The notes under the pieces: model-generated
Told to the model about the DNA's origin: nothing
What the model saw: the letters and a program-made list of their open reading frames with translations, nothing else
The model's database searches: none
Source: DASPLX01 sp035627375
Lineage (GTDB): Bacteria > Pseudomonadota > Gammaproteobacteria > Burkholderiales > Burkholderiaceae_D
Length of the DNA: 50,471 bases
Direction: 5' to 3'
Assembly (NCBI GenBank): GCA_035627375.1
Contig: DASPLX010000068.1
Location: forward strand, 1-50,471
In this document: positions 8,878 through 18,624 of the stretch, one piece after another
How positions within the stretch are numbered: the stretch's first letter is position 1
Layout: each line of letters starts with the position of its first letter
Translations under genes and position numbers: made by a program

Positions 8878-10275
8878 ATGACAGCACAACTTTCCAAAAA
8901 AAGCGAGGCGTGGTCCGCCCGCTTTTCCGAGCCGGTATCCGATCTGGTCAAACGCTACACCGCCTCGGTCTTCTTCGACAAGCGCATGGCCGCCTTCGAT
9001 ATCCAAGGCTCGCTCGCGCATGCCGAAATGCTGGCGCATCAGGGCATCATCGGCGCCCAGGACTACGCCGACATCCAGCGCGGCATGGCGCAAATCTCGG
9101 CCGAAATCGAATCCGGCCAGTTCGAATGGCTGCTCGACCTGGAAGACGTGCACCTGAATATCGAGAAACGCCTGACCGAACTGGTCGGCGACGCCGGCAA
9201 GCGCCTGCACACCGGCCGCTCGCGGAACGACCAGGTGGCGACCGATATCCGCCTCTACCTGCGCAGCGCGATCGACGACATCGGCGGCCTGCTGCGCGAA
9301 CTGCGCCTGGCCCTGCTCGACCTGGCCGAGCAGCATGCCGACACCATCCTGCCCGGCTTCACCCACATGCAGGTGGCGCAGCCGGTGACCTTCGGCCATC
9401 ACATGCTGGCCTACGTCGAAATGTTCGGCCGCGACGCCGAGCGCATGGCGGATTGCCGGCGCCGCGTCAACCGCCTTCCGCTCGGCGCCGCCGCCTTGGC
9501 CGGCACTACATTCCCGATCGACCGCGAGCGGGTGGCCGCGACGCTCGGCTTCGAAGACATCTGCCGCAACTCGCTCGACGCCGTCTCCGACCGCGATTTC
9601 GCGATCGAATTCTGCGCCGCCGCCGCGCTCGTCATGACGCACGTCTCGCGCATGTCGGAAGAACTGGTGATCTGGATGAGCCCGCGCGTCGGCTTCATCG
9701 ACATCGCCGACCGCTTCTGCACCGGCTCGTCGATCATGCCGCAGAAGAAAAACCCGGACGTGCCGGAACTGGCGCGCGGCAAGACCGGCCGCGTCAACGG
9801 CCACCTGATCGCGCTGCTCACGCTGATGAAAGGCCAGCCGCTGGCCTACAACAAGGACAATCAGGAAGACAAGGAGCCGCTGTTCGACACGGTCGACACC
9901 GTCACCGACACACTGCGCATCTTCGCCGACATGGCGCGCGGCATCACGGTGAAAGCCGATGCGATGCGCAGCGCCGCCTTGCAAGGCTATGCGACGGCGA
10001 CCGACCTGGCCGACTACCTGGTCAAGAAGGGTCTGCCGTTCCGCGACGCGCACGAAGCCGTCGCCCATGCGGTGCGCGTCTGCGTCGACCGGGGCTGCGA
10101 TTTGAGCGACCTGCCGCTCGACGAATTGCGGAAATTCTCGGCGCTGATCGAGGCCGACGTATTCCAGGTGCTGTCGCTGGAAGGCTCGGTCGCCGCGCGC
10201 GATCATGCCGGCGGCACCGCGCCGGAGCAGGTGCGCGCGGCCATCGCCCGCGTGCGCGACCAGCTCGGCGGATAA
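8878..10275 (+). CDS. argH: Argininosuccinate lyase
   Basis: ArgH splits argininosuccinate into arginine and fumarate, the last step of arginine synthesis. The 465 residues match the family length. Diagnostic segments of the fumarase/aspartase superfamily are present: TGRSRNDQVATD (about 112-123), THMQVAQP with the catalytic-region His162, and the signature GSSIMPQKKNP (283-293), whose serine is the catalytic base. The frame is open upstream to 8791, but the ATG at 8878 matches the usual N-terminus (MTAQLSKKSEAWSARFSEPV). The gene is monocistronic here. Confidence 0.96.
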   Translation: MTAQLSKKSEAWSARFSEPVSDLVKRYTASVFFDKRMAAFDIQGSLAHAEMLAHQGIIGAQDYADIQRGMAQISAEIESGQFEWLLDLEDVHLNIEKRLTELVGDAGKRLHTGRSRNDQVATDIRLYLRSAIDDIGGLLRELRLALLDLAEQHADTILPGFTHMQVAQPVTFGHHMLAYVEMFGRDAERMADCRRRVNRLPLGAAALAGTTFPIDRERVAATLGFEDICRNSLDAVSDRDFAIEFCAAAALVMTHVSRMSEELVIWMSPRVGFIDIADRFCTGSSIMPQKKNPDVPELARGKTGRVNGHLIALLTLMKGQPLAYNKDNQEDKEPLFDTVDTVTDTLRIFADMARGITVKADAMRSAALQGYATATDLADYLVKKGLPFRDAHEAVAHAVRVCVDRGCDLSDLPLDELRKFSALIEADVFQVLSLEGSVAARDHAGGTAPEQVRAAIARVRDQLGG

Positions 10276-10611
10276 CGTGCCAGCGAACCGCGCCCGCTTC
10301 CGTGGCGGGCGCGGCTCTCGAAAGCGCCGCCCTCCTCCCTCCCCCTCCTTCGCGTCCCTCGCCCCCTACGCATACGTAGTTTCACGTAAGCGCAATTGCC
10401 GAACCTGCATCATTTAGATGAAAAAATCGCGCAGTTTCGGTAAGCTGCGTCAAAAGATATGCTGCCGTCCGACAAGGCGCGCGTTTGCAGTTTGAAATGA
10501 CTTATACTGCGCCGACATTCCGGTCTCAGGCCACTCGGGAAACGTCCTCAAGAACGTGCCGAGCATCCCGGCGCAGGCTCGACGATTTTTCAATAACGAT
10601 GGAGACAGAAC
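10276..10611. other. Intergenic region before the TRAP operon
   Basis: No gene is visible. The first 85 bp are C/T-rich without a convincing argH terminator. At 10374-10388 lies the 15-bp element shared with the region upstream of the second dctP. The sequence then becomes AT-rich, with a -10-like TATACT at 10503-10508 that lacks a well-spaced -35, as expected of an activator-dependent promoter. A Shine-Dalgarno (GGAGAC) precedes dctQ. Confidence 0.5.
10374..10388 (+). promoter_or_regulatory. Candidate operator shared by TRAP genes (copy 1)
   Basis: The sequence ACGTAGTTTCACGTA, about 225 bp before dctQ, recurs exactly in reverse complement at 15888-15902, upstream of the minus-strand dctP2. 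Relative to its gene, each copy has the same orientation. The 10-bp period of the TACGT half-sites suggests binding of a dimer to one face of the helix. The cognate regulator is unknown. Confidence 0.5.
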
Positions 10612-11196
10612 ATGTCTTTCTTACTCTCGCTGTCGAGATTCATTGACGCGGTCAATGAAAAAATCGGCTTGGCCGTCAGTTGGGCGCTGCTGGTCGCGGT
10701 CCTCATCTGCAGCGGCAACGCGCTGATCCGGTATGCCTTCAACATGAGCTCGAACGCCTGGCTCGAGATCCAGTGGTATTTGTTTTCGGCGGTCTTCCTG
10801 CTCGCCACTTCTTATACGCTCAAGCGCAACGAACACGTGCGCATCGACGTGATCGCCGGCCGCTTCTCCAAACGCACGCAGGTCTGGATCGATGTCTTCG
10901 GCTTTCTGCTCTTTCTGCTGCCGATGACGCTGATCGTCCTCTATTACTCTGTGCCGTACGCGCTTGAGTCCTATCGCGGACAGGAATTGTCGAGCAATGC
11001 CGGCGGTTTGATCGTCTGGCCCGCCAAGGCGCTGATTCCGCTCGGCTTCGCGATGCTGACGCTGCAAGGCATCTCGGAATTCATCAAGCGCGTCGGCTAC
11101 CTGCTCGGCCGCGTCGACGCCAGCGCATTCGAAAAGCATGTCACGACGCCGAAAGACGAAATCGAGGCGATCAAGGCCGCCAACAAACTGAACTGA
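10612..11196 (+). CDS. dctQ: TRAP transporter small permease subunit DctQ
   Basis: The 194-residue protein has four predicted membrane helices (about residues 22-42, 55-75, 98-120 and 140-160) and family signatures: NALIRYAFNMSSNAWLEIQW, then SYTLKRNEHVRIDV, and a late AKALIPLGFAMLTLQGISEF. DctQ forms the membrane complex of a tripartite ATP-independent periplasmic transporter together with DctM, driven by sodium or proton gradient and fed by a DctP binding protein. The ATG follows an AATAACGATGGAGACAGAAC leader. DctM starts 16 bp downstream, so the two form an operon. Confidence 0.93.
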   Translation: MSFLLSLSRFIDAVNEKIGLAVSWALLVAVLICSGNALIRYAFNMSSNAWLEIQWYLFSAVFLLATSYTLKRNEHVRIDVIAGRFSKRTQVWIDVFGFLLFLLPMTLIVLYYSVPYALESYRGQELSSNAGGLIVWPAKALIPLGFAMLTLQGISEFIKRVGYLLGRVDASAFEKHVTTPKDEIEAIKAANKLN

Positions 11197-11212
11197 TCGC
11201 TGGAGAATGGTA

Positions 11213-12931
11213 ATGACGGAATTCCTCATCGCAAATATGGCGCCGATCATGTTCGGCGCCCTGGTCGTCTTCCTGCTGTCCGGCTTCCCGGTGGCATTTT
11301 CGCTGGCGGCCAACGGCTTGTTCTTCGGCTTCCTCGGCATCGAGCTTGGCTTGCTGAAACCGGAGCTGCTGCAGGCGCTGCCGAACCGCATCTTCGGCAT
11401 CATGGCCAACGATACCTTGCTGGCGATCCCCTTCTTCACCTTGATGGGCCTGGTGCTCGAGCGCTCCGGCATGGCCGAGGACTTGCTCGATACCATCGGC
11501 CAGCTGTTCGGCCCGCTGCGCGGCGGCGTGGCCTATGCCGTGATCTTCGTCGGCGCGCTGCTCGCCGCGACGACCGGCGTGGTGGCCGCCTCGGTGATCT
11601 CGATGGGCTTGATCTCGCTGCCGGTCATGCTGCGCTACGGCTACGACAAGAAAATTGCCTCCGGCGCGATCGCTGCCTCCGGCACGCTGGCCCAGATCAT
11701 CCCGCCTTCGCTGGTGCTGATCGTGATGGCGGACCAATTGGGCCGCTCGGTCGGCGACATGTACCAAGCCGCGTTCGTGCCCGGTCTCCTGCTGACCGCG
11801 CTGTACGCCGGCTACGTGCTCAGCGTATCGATCTTCAAGCCGCACTGGGTGCCGGCATTGCCGCCGGAAGCGCGCAACTTGCGCGAGCCGAACGGCGACA
11901 GCGGCGTCAAGTCGCTGGTGGTCCTGTTGGTGCTCGCGGTTGCCGGCTCGTTCGCGTTCGCGGAGGCGTACGGCGCCAGCCGCCCCGACCTGCCCGCCGG
12001 CAACGTCGGCATCTTCGCTGCGTCGGTCGGCATCATCGGCGCCTTCGTCCTGGCCCTGATCAACCGCCAGTTCAAGATCGGCCTGCTGTCGCGCCTGGCC
12101 GAGAAAGTCGTGTTCGTGCTGATCCCGCCGCTGGCCCTGATCTTCCTCGTGCTCGGCACCATCTTCATCGGCGTCGCGACCCCGACCGAAGGCGGCGGCA
12201 TGGGCGCGCTCGGCGCCATGGTCCTGGCATTGATGAATCGCCGCCTGTCCTGGGATCTGCTCAAGCAGGCGATGAACTCGACGGCGCGCCTGTCCTGCTT
12301 CGTCCTGTTCATCCTGATCGGCTCGACCGTGTTCGCGCTGATCTTCCGCGGCGTCAACGGCGACATCTGGGTCGAACACCTGCTGTCCTCGCTCCCGGGC
12401 GGCAATACCGGCTTCCTCATCGTGGTGAACGTCCTGTTCTTCGTACTGGCCTTCTTCCTCGATTTCTTCGAATTGGCCTTCATCCTGGTGCCGCTGGTCG
12501 GCCCGGTCGCGGAAAAGCTCGGCATCGACCTGATCTGGTTCGGCGTGCTGCTCGGCGTGAACATGCAAACCTCGTTCATGCATCCTCCGTTCGGCTTCGC
12601 CTTGTTCTATCTGCGCTCGGTGGCGCCGAAGGAAGTGAAGACGTCGGATATCTATTGGGGCGCCGTGCCTTTCGTGGTGATCCAAGTGCTGATGGTCAGC
12701 TTGATCATCGCATTCCCCGGACTGGTGAGTGTGGCGTCGAAAACGGACATGAAAGAACAGATCGAATTGAAGGTCGATCTGAACCAGGATGGCGGCGCCC
12801 CCGCGCCCGAGACGACGGACGGTACTCCCCAACTGAATTTCTCGACCGAGGGCGACGCCAAGCAGGAAAGCGATAAGAAAGACGAAGGCGAGATCCAGTT
12901 GAACTTCTCGTCCGACACGGACAAGAAATAA
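11213..12931 (+). CDS. dctM: TRAP transporter large permease subunit DctM, with an acidic C-terminal tail
   Basis: This is the transport subunit of the TRAP system: about 12 membrane helices with signatures LLAIPFFTLMGLVLERSGMAEDLLD, GVVAASVISMGLISLP, GTLAQIIPPSLVLI and NMQTSFMHPPFGFALFYLRS given in part here. Of two nearby ATGs (11207 and 11213) I chose 11213, which has GGAG at the proper distance. At 572 residues it exceeds the usual 425-530. After the last helix a hydrophilic tail (about 515-572) is rich in Asp, Glu, Lys and Gln and carries the motif QLNFS twice (540-544 and 562-566). The tail is not part of the transport fold, and its role is unknown. A strong terminator follows. Confidence 0.93.
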   Translation: MTEFLIANMAPIMFGALVVFLLSGFPVAFSLAANGLFFGFLGIELGLLKPELLQALPNRIFGIMANDTLLAIPFFTLMGLVLERSGMAEDLLDTIGQLFGPLRGGVAYAVIFVGALLAATTGVVAASVISMGLISLPVMLRYGYDKKIASGAIAASGTLAQIIPPSLVLIVMADQLGRSVGDMYQAAFVPGLLLTALYAGYVLSVSIFKPHWVPALPPEARNLREPNGDSGVKSLVVLLVLAVAGSFAFAEAYGASRPDLPAGNVGIFAASVGIIGAFVLALINRQFKIGLLSRLAEKVVFVLIPPLALIFLVLGTIFIGVATPTEGGGMGALGAMVLALMNRRLSWDLLKQAMNSTARLSCFVLFILIGSTVFALIFRGVNGDIWVEHLLSSLPGGNTGFLIVVNVLFFVLAFFLDFFELAFILVPLVGPVAEKLGIDLIWFGVLLGVNMQTSFMHPPFGFALFYLRSVAPKEVKTSDIYWGAVPFVVIQVLMVSLIIAFPGLVSVASKTDMKEQIELKVDLNQDGGAPAPETTDGTPQLNFSTEGDAKQESDKKDEGEIQLNFSSDTDKK

Positions 12932-12951
12932 TCGCCCGACTCCCGCCCCCG

Positions 12952-12984
12952 GCCCCGCAAGGCATGTCCTGCGGGGCTTTTTAT
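12952..12984 (+). terminator. Rho-independent terminator of dctQM
   Basis: GCCCCGCA and TGCGGGGC (12952-12959, 12970-12977), extended by an inner GG/CC pair, form a stem followed directly by TTTTTATT. It lies 20 bp after the dctM stop. Confidence 0.85.
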
Positions 12985-13092
12985 TGCGCATGGCCAGGGC
13001 GATACCGATATGATTTCGTGATCCACCAACAACCGGGATCGGCGCAGCACAAGTCGTCGATTTCGGCCTTGGCTAATGCGATCGCGTCGAAC

Positions 13093-13245
13093 ATGAAACT
13101 GGCGGCGGACATCTTGAACCTGTTCGACCGCAAGGACGGCGATATCGACTCTCCCTATGCCACGCGCCGGCCGGAAGAAACGGCGCCGGTGGATGACATC
13201 CGTACGCTGCCGGCCGAACCCGGCACAGCCAGCGACTGGCCTTGA
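13093..13245 (+). CDS. Possible small hypothetical protein (50 residues)
   Basis: A short frame between two terminators encodes a hydrophilic product beginning MKLAADILNLFDRKDGDIDS and ending EPGTASDWP. Upstream in-frame starts (GTG at 13018, ATG at 12964 inside the dctM terminator) could lengthen it. No Shine-Dalgarno is seen and I recognise no family. It is kept because codon usage in the last 50 codons looks coding-like and nothing else occupies the gap. It may not be expressed. Confidence 0.25.
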   Translation: MKLAADILNLFDRKDGDIDSPYATRRPEETAPVDDIRTLPAEPGTASDWP

Positions 13246-13270
13246 CCGTCAGTTTCCAAGGCTCATGCCA

Positions 13271-13308
13271 CGAAAAACAAAACCCGCAGGCTTGCGCTCT
13301 GCGGGTTT
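13271..13308 (-). terminator. Rho-independent terminator of dctP1
   Basis: On the minus strand AAACCCGCAG pairs with CTGCGGGTTT (13299-13308 with 13280-13289) around a 9-nt loop and is followed by a T-rich TGTTTTTCG run. It lies 21 bp after the stop of the minus-strand dctP at 13329. Confidence 0.8.
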
Positions 13309-13328
13309 CGCGTCGAGGGCGACGGGAA

Positions 13329-14426
13329 TTACTTCTTCGGTGCTGCCTTGCCCGGATTGATCAGGTAGTTCTGCAGCGTCGCCTCGGCCACCGACGCCCA
13401 CTGGTTCTGATCCTGGCGGAAGCGCTTCCACGGTTCGTAGATCTTCTTGAACTTGGCGTTCTTCGCGGCTTCCTCTTCCATCACGTCGTTCGCCGCCTGG
13501 TAGCAGGCATCCATGATCTCGCGCGAGTAGCTGCGCAGCTTGACGCCGTTCTTGAGCAGACGCGCCAAAGCCGCCGGATTCTTGGCGTCGTATTCGGATT
13601 GCATCACGACGTGCGCTTCATAGGACGCCGCCTCGATCGCGCCTTGATATTCCTTCGGCAGCTTCTCCCACTCCTTGATGCCGACATAGAACGACAGTTG
13701 CGGACCGGCTTCCCACCAACCCGGCGCATAGTAGAACGGCGCCACCTTGAAGAAACCGAGCTTCTCGTCGTCGTACGGGCCGACCCATTCGGCGGCGTCG
13801 ATGGTGCCCTTCTCGAGCGCCGGATAGATGTCGCCGCCGGCGATCTGCTGCGGCACCAGGCCCAGGCGCTGCATCACGCGGCCGGCGAAGCCGCCGATAC
13901 GCATCTTCAGGCCGTTCATGTCCTTGACCGTCTTCACTTCCTTGCGGAACCAGCCGCCCATCTGGGCGCCGGTGTTGCCGCCCATGAAGTTGATGATGCC
14001 GTAATCCTTATAGAATTCGCGCAGCAATTCGCGGCCGCCGCCCTGATCGAACCAGGCGGTCTGCTGACGCGACGTCAGACCGAACGGCACGGCGCAATCG
14101 AAGGCGAAGGTCGGATCCTTGCCGAAGTAATAATAGGGAGCCGTATGCCCCATCTCGACCGTGCCGGCCTGTACCGCGTCCATCACCTGGAGCGCCGGAA
14201 CGATCTCGCCGCCGGCGAAAACGCGAATGTTGAACTTGCCGCCCGTCAGTTGCGCCACGCGCTTGCTGAAAGTCTCCGCCGCGCCGTAGATGGTGTCGAG
14301 CGATTTCGGGAAACTCGATGCCAAGCGCCAGTTGAGGGTGGGTAGCGATTGCGCCAAGGCCGGCGCGGCTACCGCGCCGACTGATGCGCCAACGGCGGCT
14401 TTCTTGAGAAACGAACGGCGTTCCAT
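13329..14426 (-). CDS. dctP: TRAP transporter substrate-binding protein DctP (copy 1)
   Basis: The 365-residue precursor has a twin-arginine signal (MERRSFLKKAA, Arg3-Arg4, cleavage near AAPALAQ/S at residue 26) and a full DctP fold. Recognisable segments are LASSFPKSLDTIYGAAE, VFAGGEIVPALQVMDAVQ, FMGGNTGAQMGGWF, MRIGGFAGRVM and AEWVGPYDDEKLGF. This pattern belongs to the TRAP subgroup that includes TakP, which binds 2-oxo-monocarboxylates; the substrate here is inferred only at that level. It is nearly identical to the next gene and converges with dctQM, whose permease it presumably serves. It has its own promoter (14502-14530) and terminator. Confidence 0.93.
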   Translation of the reverse strand: MERRSFLKKAAVGASVGAVAAPALAQSLPTLNWRLASSFPKSLDTIYGAAETFSKRVAQLTGGKFNIRVFAGGEIVPALQVMDAVQAGTVEMGHTAPYYYFGKDPTFAFDCAVPFGLTSRQQTAWFDQGGGRELLREFYKDYGIINFMGGNTGAQMGGWFRKEVKTVKDMNGLKMRIGGFAGRVMQRLGLVPQQIAGGDIYPALEKGTIDAAEWVGPYDDEKLGFFKVAPFYYAPGWWEAGPQLSFYVGIKEWEKLPKEYQGAIEAASYEAHVVMQSEYDAKNPAALARLLKNGVKLRSYSREIMDACYQAANDVMEEEAAKNAKFKKIYEPWKRFRQDQNQWASVAEATLQNYLINPGKAAPKK

Positions 14427-14501
14427 GTTATCTCCTCAGGTTGAACGACAAAATCCAGAATCCTGCATTGTTACAACTTAGCATTTCGGTATGCTGTCCG
14501 G

Positions 14502-14530
14502 ATTGTAGGGGCGCAATGATTGCCTTGCAA
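14502..14530 (-). promoter_or_regulatory. Promoter of dctP1 within interleaved inverted repeats
   Basis: On the minus strand TTGCAA (14525-14530), a 17-bp spacer and TACAAT (14502-14507) form a good housekeeping promoter about 70 bp before the ATG. TGTCCGG (14495-14501) and CCGGACA (14533-14539) flank it as an inverted repeat, which could be an operator. Confidence 0.55.
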
Positions 14531-14590
14531 TACCGGACACTATTGCATTCCTACAACAACGGCTCGTGGCAGGGACAATCGGTTCTCGGT

Positions 14591-14628
14591 GCGCAAGCTA
14601 CGTGTAAGTTTTCTGCTGTAGCTTGCGC
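14591..14628 (-). repeat. 11-bp inverted repeat downstream of dctP2
   Basis: GCGCAAGCTAC (14591-14601) and GTAGCTTGCGC (14618-14628) are perfect complements around a 16-nt loop. The element follows the dctP2 stop at 14645 but has no T tract, so it could be a weak terminator, an mRNA-stabilising hairpin or an operator for dctP1. Confidence 0.5.
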
Positions 14629-14644
14629 CCCGCTCAAACCGGAA

Positions 14645-15724
<1,080 letters not shown>

Positions 15725-15860
15725 GTCTATTGCCTCCTGAGGTTCAAAACACATCGATAAACTGCCCGGCAAGCCGCTTGCCGCCCACGCTGCAAACACG
15801 GCACGCTTGCTTGTTCGACGTAAATTGTAGGAGGCGCAACAGGAGCACCGACACTTAAAA

Positions 15861-15904
15861 CCACGTAGGCGAAAGCCTATTTCTACCTACGTGAAACTAC
15901 GTGG
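15861..15904 (-). promoter_or_regulatory. Candidate operator shared by TRAP genes (copy 2, three half-sites)
   Basis: On the plus strand CCACGTAGG (15861-15869), CCTACGTG (15886-15893) and CTACGTGG (15897-15904) are three half-sites. The last two form TACGTGAAACTACGT, identical in reverse complement to 10374-10388. The element lies 137-180 bp upstream of the minus-strand dctP2 start and just beyond the pmbA stop. Confidence 0.52.
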
Positions 15905-15924
15905 ATGAAAGGTTTCCAGCCGCC

Positions 15925-17289
15925 TCAGCTTCCAGCGATGGTCATTTCCTCGATCAGGATCGATCCGGTCTGCTTCGTGCCGCGGATCAGGGTGTCGGCG
16001 CCGACGCCGACGATTTTGGCGAACATATCCTTCAGGTTGCCGGCGATCGTGATCTCCTCGACCGGATACTGGATCACGCCGTTCTGCACCCAGTAGCCCG
16101 ATGCGCCGCGCGAATAGTCGCCGGTCACGTAATTGACGCCCTGGCCCATCAGCTCGGTGACCAAGAGGCCGGTGCCGAGTTTCTTCAGCATCGCCTTGAA
16201 ATCGTCGGCGGGCGCGGTGAGCGCCGAGGTCAGCGACAGGTTGTGCGAACCGCCGGCATTGCCGGTCGTCTTCATGCCCAGCTTGCGCGCCGAGTAGGTC
16301 GAGAGGAAATAGCCTTGCACGACGCCATCCCGCACCACGTCGCGCCGGCTGGTCTTGACGCCCTCCTCGTCGAACGGCGCCGAGCCGACCGCGCCGAGGA
16401 CGTGCGGATCTTCGAGAATCTGGATGTGCGGCGCGAACACCTGCTGGCCGAGCGAATCGAGCAGGAAGGTCGATTTGCGATAGAGGGCGCCGCCCGACAC
16501 CGCCTGTACGAAGGCGCCGAGCAAGCCGGCCGCCAGCGGCGCCTCGAACAGCACCGGGCACTTGCGCGTATCCAGCTTGCGCGCGTTCAAACGCGCCAGC
16601 GCGCGTTCGGCGGCATAGCGGCCGATGTCTTCCGGCCGCGCCAGATCCTTCGGATCGCGCATCGACGAATACCAATCGTCGCGTTGCATGTTGGCGCCCT
16701 TGCCGGCGATCGGCGCGACCGAGATCGTGTGGCGCGAATACGGATAGCCGCCGATGAAGCCGCGCGAATTGGCGGCGACGAAGTGCGACTGCTGGGCATA
16801 GACGCTGGCGCCCTCGCTATTGGTGATCCGCTTGTCGACGGCGAAGGCGGCGGCCTCGGCGCGCTTGGCCAGTTCGGTCGCCTCTTCTGCGGAAATCAGC
16901 CAGGGATAGAACAATTCGAGGTCGCGCGGCTGCATTTCGAGCGTATCGGCCTCCGGCAGGCCCGCGCAATCGTCCTCGGCCGTGAAGCGCGCGATGTTGT
17001 AGGCGGCATCGACCGTGTCGCGCAAGGCTTGCCGGGAGAAATCGGAGGTGCTGGCGTTGCCGCGCCGCACATGCGGGCGCTCGCCAATGTAGACGGTGAC
17101 CCCGATGCCCTTGTCCTTGTTCTGTTCGATCGTCTCGATATTACCCTTGCGCACCGTGACCGCGAGGCCGTTGCCTTCGCTGGCTTCGACGGCGGCATCC
17201 GAGGCGCCCTTTTCCCGGGCGAAACGCAGGACGTCTTCGGCGATTTGTTTCAACTGGGCCTGGCTGTGAATGAATACGGAGTCGCTCAT
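15925..17289 (-). CDS. pmbA: Metalloprotease PmbA/TldE subunit
   Basis: PmbA (TldE) pairs with TldD to form a hetero-oligomeric zinc protease that degrades unfolded peptides and matures some modified peptides. The 454-residue protein matches the family: an N-terminal half with VTVRKGNIETIEQNKDKGIG and VYIGERPHVRRGNAST, and a C-terminal half with GAVGSAPFDEEGVKTSRR, GYFLSTYSARKLG, GNAGGSHNLSL and VTGDYSRGASGYWVQNG. TldE itself lacks the zinc ligands, which TldD supplies. TldD is not in the window. The gene is divergent from darP, a common linkage in beta-proteobacteria. Confidence 0.95.
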   Translation of the reverse strand: MSDSVFIHSQAQLKQIAEDVLRFAREKGASDAAVEASEGNGLAVTVRKGNIETIEQNKDKGIGVTVYIGERPHVRRGNASTSDFSRQALRDTVDAAYNIARFTAEDDCAGLPEADTLEMQPRDLELFYPWLISAEEATELAKRAEAAAFAVDKRITNSEGASVYAQQSHFVAANSRGFIGGYPYSRHTISVAPIAGKGANMQRDDWYSSMRDPKDLARPEDIGRYAAERALARLNARKLDTRKCPVLFEAPLAAGLLGAFVQAVSGGALYRKSTFLLDSLGQQVFAPHIQILEDPHVLGAVGSAPFDEEGVKTSRRDVVRDGVVQGYFLSTYSARKLGMKTTGNAGGSHNLSLTSALTAPADDFKAMLKKLGTGLLVTELMGQGVNYVTGDYSRGASGYWVQNGVIQYPVEEITIAGNLKDMFAKIVGVGADTLIRGTKQTGSILIEEMTIAGS

Positions 17290-17413
17290 GGGCTGTTCTA
17301 GGTGGATTGAGGTTCCGGACAGGGTAACGCCGGATGGCGATCCCGATCCTGCTGTACGTTAAAATAGCAATCATAGCAGCCGTTAAACAAAAGGCCTTCC
17401 CGGCCCCACTCCC

Positions 17414-18004
17414 ATGCCAAATCCCAATCGAGGCTCCTGCGGCTTCCAATCCAATGAATTCGAGCAGGAATACGACCGTCCGTCCAAGTCGCAACTGAAG
17501 CGCGAAATGACCGCGCTGCAAAAGCTCGGCGAAGACCTGGTCAACGAACCGAAGGATCGCGTGATGCGCGTACCGATGCCGGAAGACGTGCGCGACGCCA
17601 TCCTCGAGTGCCAGAAAATCAAGGACCACGAAGGCCGGCGCCGCCAGCTGCAATTCGTCGGCAAGAAAATGCGCTCGCTCGACGAGGAAGAAATCGCGGC
17701 CATCCAGCGCACCATCGACAGCTGGCGCGGCGCGTCCAAGGCCGAAACCGCCGCGATGCACGCGCTGGAGCGCCGCCGCGAGAAGCTGCTGGCGGACGAC
17801 GGCGCGCTGACCGAATTGAAATCCGAATTCCCGGACGCCGACGTGCAGCAATTGCGCACGCTGATCCGCAATGCGCGCAAGGAGCAGGCCGAGAACAAGC
17901 CGCCCAAGGCATATCGCGAGATCTTCCAGGTGCTCAAGCAGTTGCAGAACGCCCAGGCCAAGCCGCAAGCCGAAGACGACCATGACGAATCCGAAGAAGA
18001 CTGA
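17414..18004 (+). CDS. darP: Ribosome-associated assembly factor DarP (YjgA, DUF615)
   Basis: The 196-residue, highly charged helical protein matches YjgA/DarP, which binds late 50S ribosomal precursors and helps 23S rRNA folding. Recognisable segments are the N-terminal PSKSQLKREMTALQKLGEDL, the middle ECQKIKDHEGRRRQLQFVGK and MRSLDEEEIAAI, then a C-terminal helix ending in Asp/Glu-rich DDHDESEED. The start has no competing upstream ATG. Its last 23 bp overlap mog, indicating cotranscription. Confidence 0.94.
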   Translation: MPNPNRGSCGFQSNEFEQEYDRPSKSQLKREMTALQKLGEDLVNEPKDRVMRVPMPEDVRDAILECQKIKDHEGRRRQLQFVGKKMRSLDEEEIAAIQRTIDSWRGASKAETAAMHALERRREKLLADDGALTELKSEFPDADVQQLRTLIRNARKEQAENKPPKAYREIFQVLKQLQNAQAKPQAEDDHDESEED

Positions 18005-18602
18005 TCCCGACGAGCTGTTGATCGGCCTGGTCTCCATCTCCGACCGCGCCTCCTCCGGCGTCTACGAGGACCAAGGCATTCCCGCCCTGCGCGACTGGTT
18101 CTCGGCCGCGCTGAAGAGCCCATGGAAGATGGAGACACGCCTGATTCCGGACGAACGCGCCGTCATCGAAAAAACCCTGATCGAACTGGTCGACGAAGCC
18201 GGTTGCGACCTAGTGCTGACCACCGGCGGCACCGGTCCGGCCCGGCGCGACGTGACGCCCGAGGCCACGCTGGCCGTCGGCACCAAGGAGATGCCCGGCT
18301 TCGGCGAACAGATGCGGCAGATCAGCCTGAAATTCGTGCCGACCGCGATCCTGTCGCGCCAGGTCGCCGTGATCCGCGAGACCGCCGATCATGCCGCCCT
18401 GATCATGAATCTGCCGGGACAGCCGAAATCGATCAAGGAAACGCTGGAAGGCCTGAAGGATGCCGACGGCAAGCCGGTAGTGCCCGGCATCTTCGCCGCC
18501 GTGCCCTACTGCATCGACCTGATCGGCGGCCCCTATGTGGAAACCGACGAGGCGGTGTGCAAGGCATTCCGGCCGAAGTCGGCGCTCCGCCAACCCAAAT
18601 AA
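17982..18602 (+). CDS. mog: Molybdopterin adenylyltransferase Mog
   Basis: Mog activates molybdopterin by adenylylation before molybdate insertion by MoeA. The 206-residue protein has the MoCF fold with IGLVSISDRASSGVYEDQG at the N-terminus, the nucleotide/pterin-binding TTGGTGPARRDVTPEAT (about 80-97), and NLPGQPKSIKETLEGL, all normal for Mog rather than MoaB. The ATG at 17982 lies inside the end of darP; an in-frame ATG further upstream inside darP is unlikely. The esterase gene starts 22 bp downstream, so darP-mog-esterase is probably one operon. Confidence 0.94.
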   Translation: MTNPKKTDPDELLIGLVSISDRASSGVYEDQGIPALRDWFSAALKSPWKMETRLIPDERAVIEKTLIELVDEAGCDLVLTTGGTGPARRDVTPEATLAVGTKEMPGFGEQMRQISLKFVPTAILSRQVAVIRETADHAALIMNLPGQPKSIKETLEGLKDADGKPVVPGIFAAVPYCIDLIGGPYVETDEAVCKAFRPKSALRQPK

Positions 18603-18624
18603 TCCGCACTCTACGAAAAGCAAG

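Noticed and set aside
11171..12991. A 606-codon minus-strand frame opposite dctM, rich in His, Gln and Asp
   Set aside because: It is the antisense shadow of a membrane protein with high GC third positions; dctM is complete and clearly coding on the plus strand.
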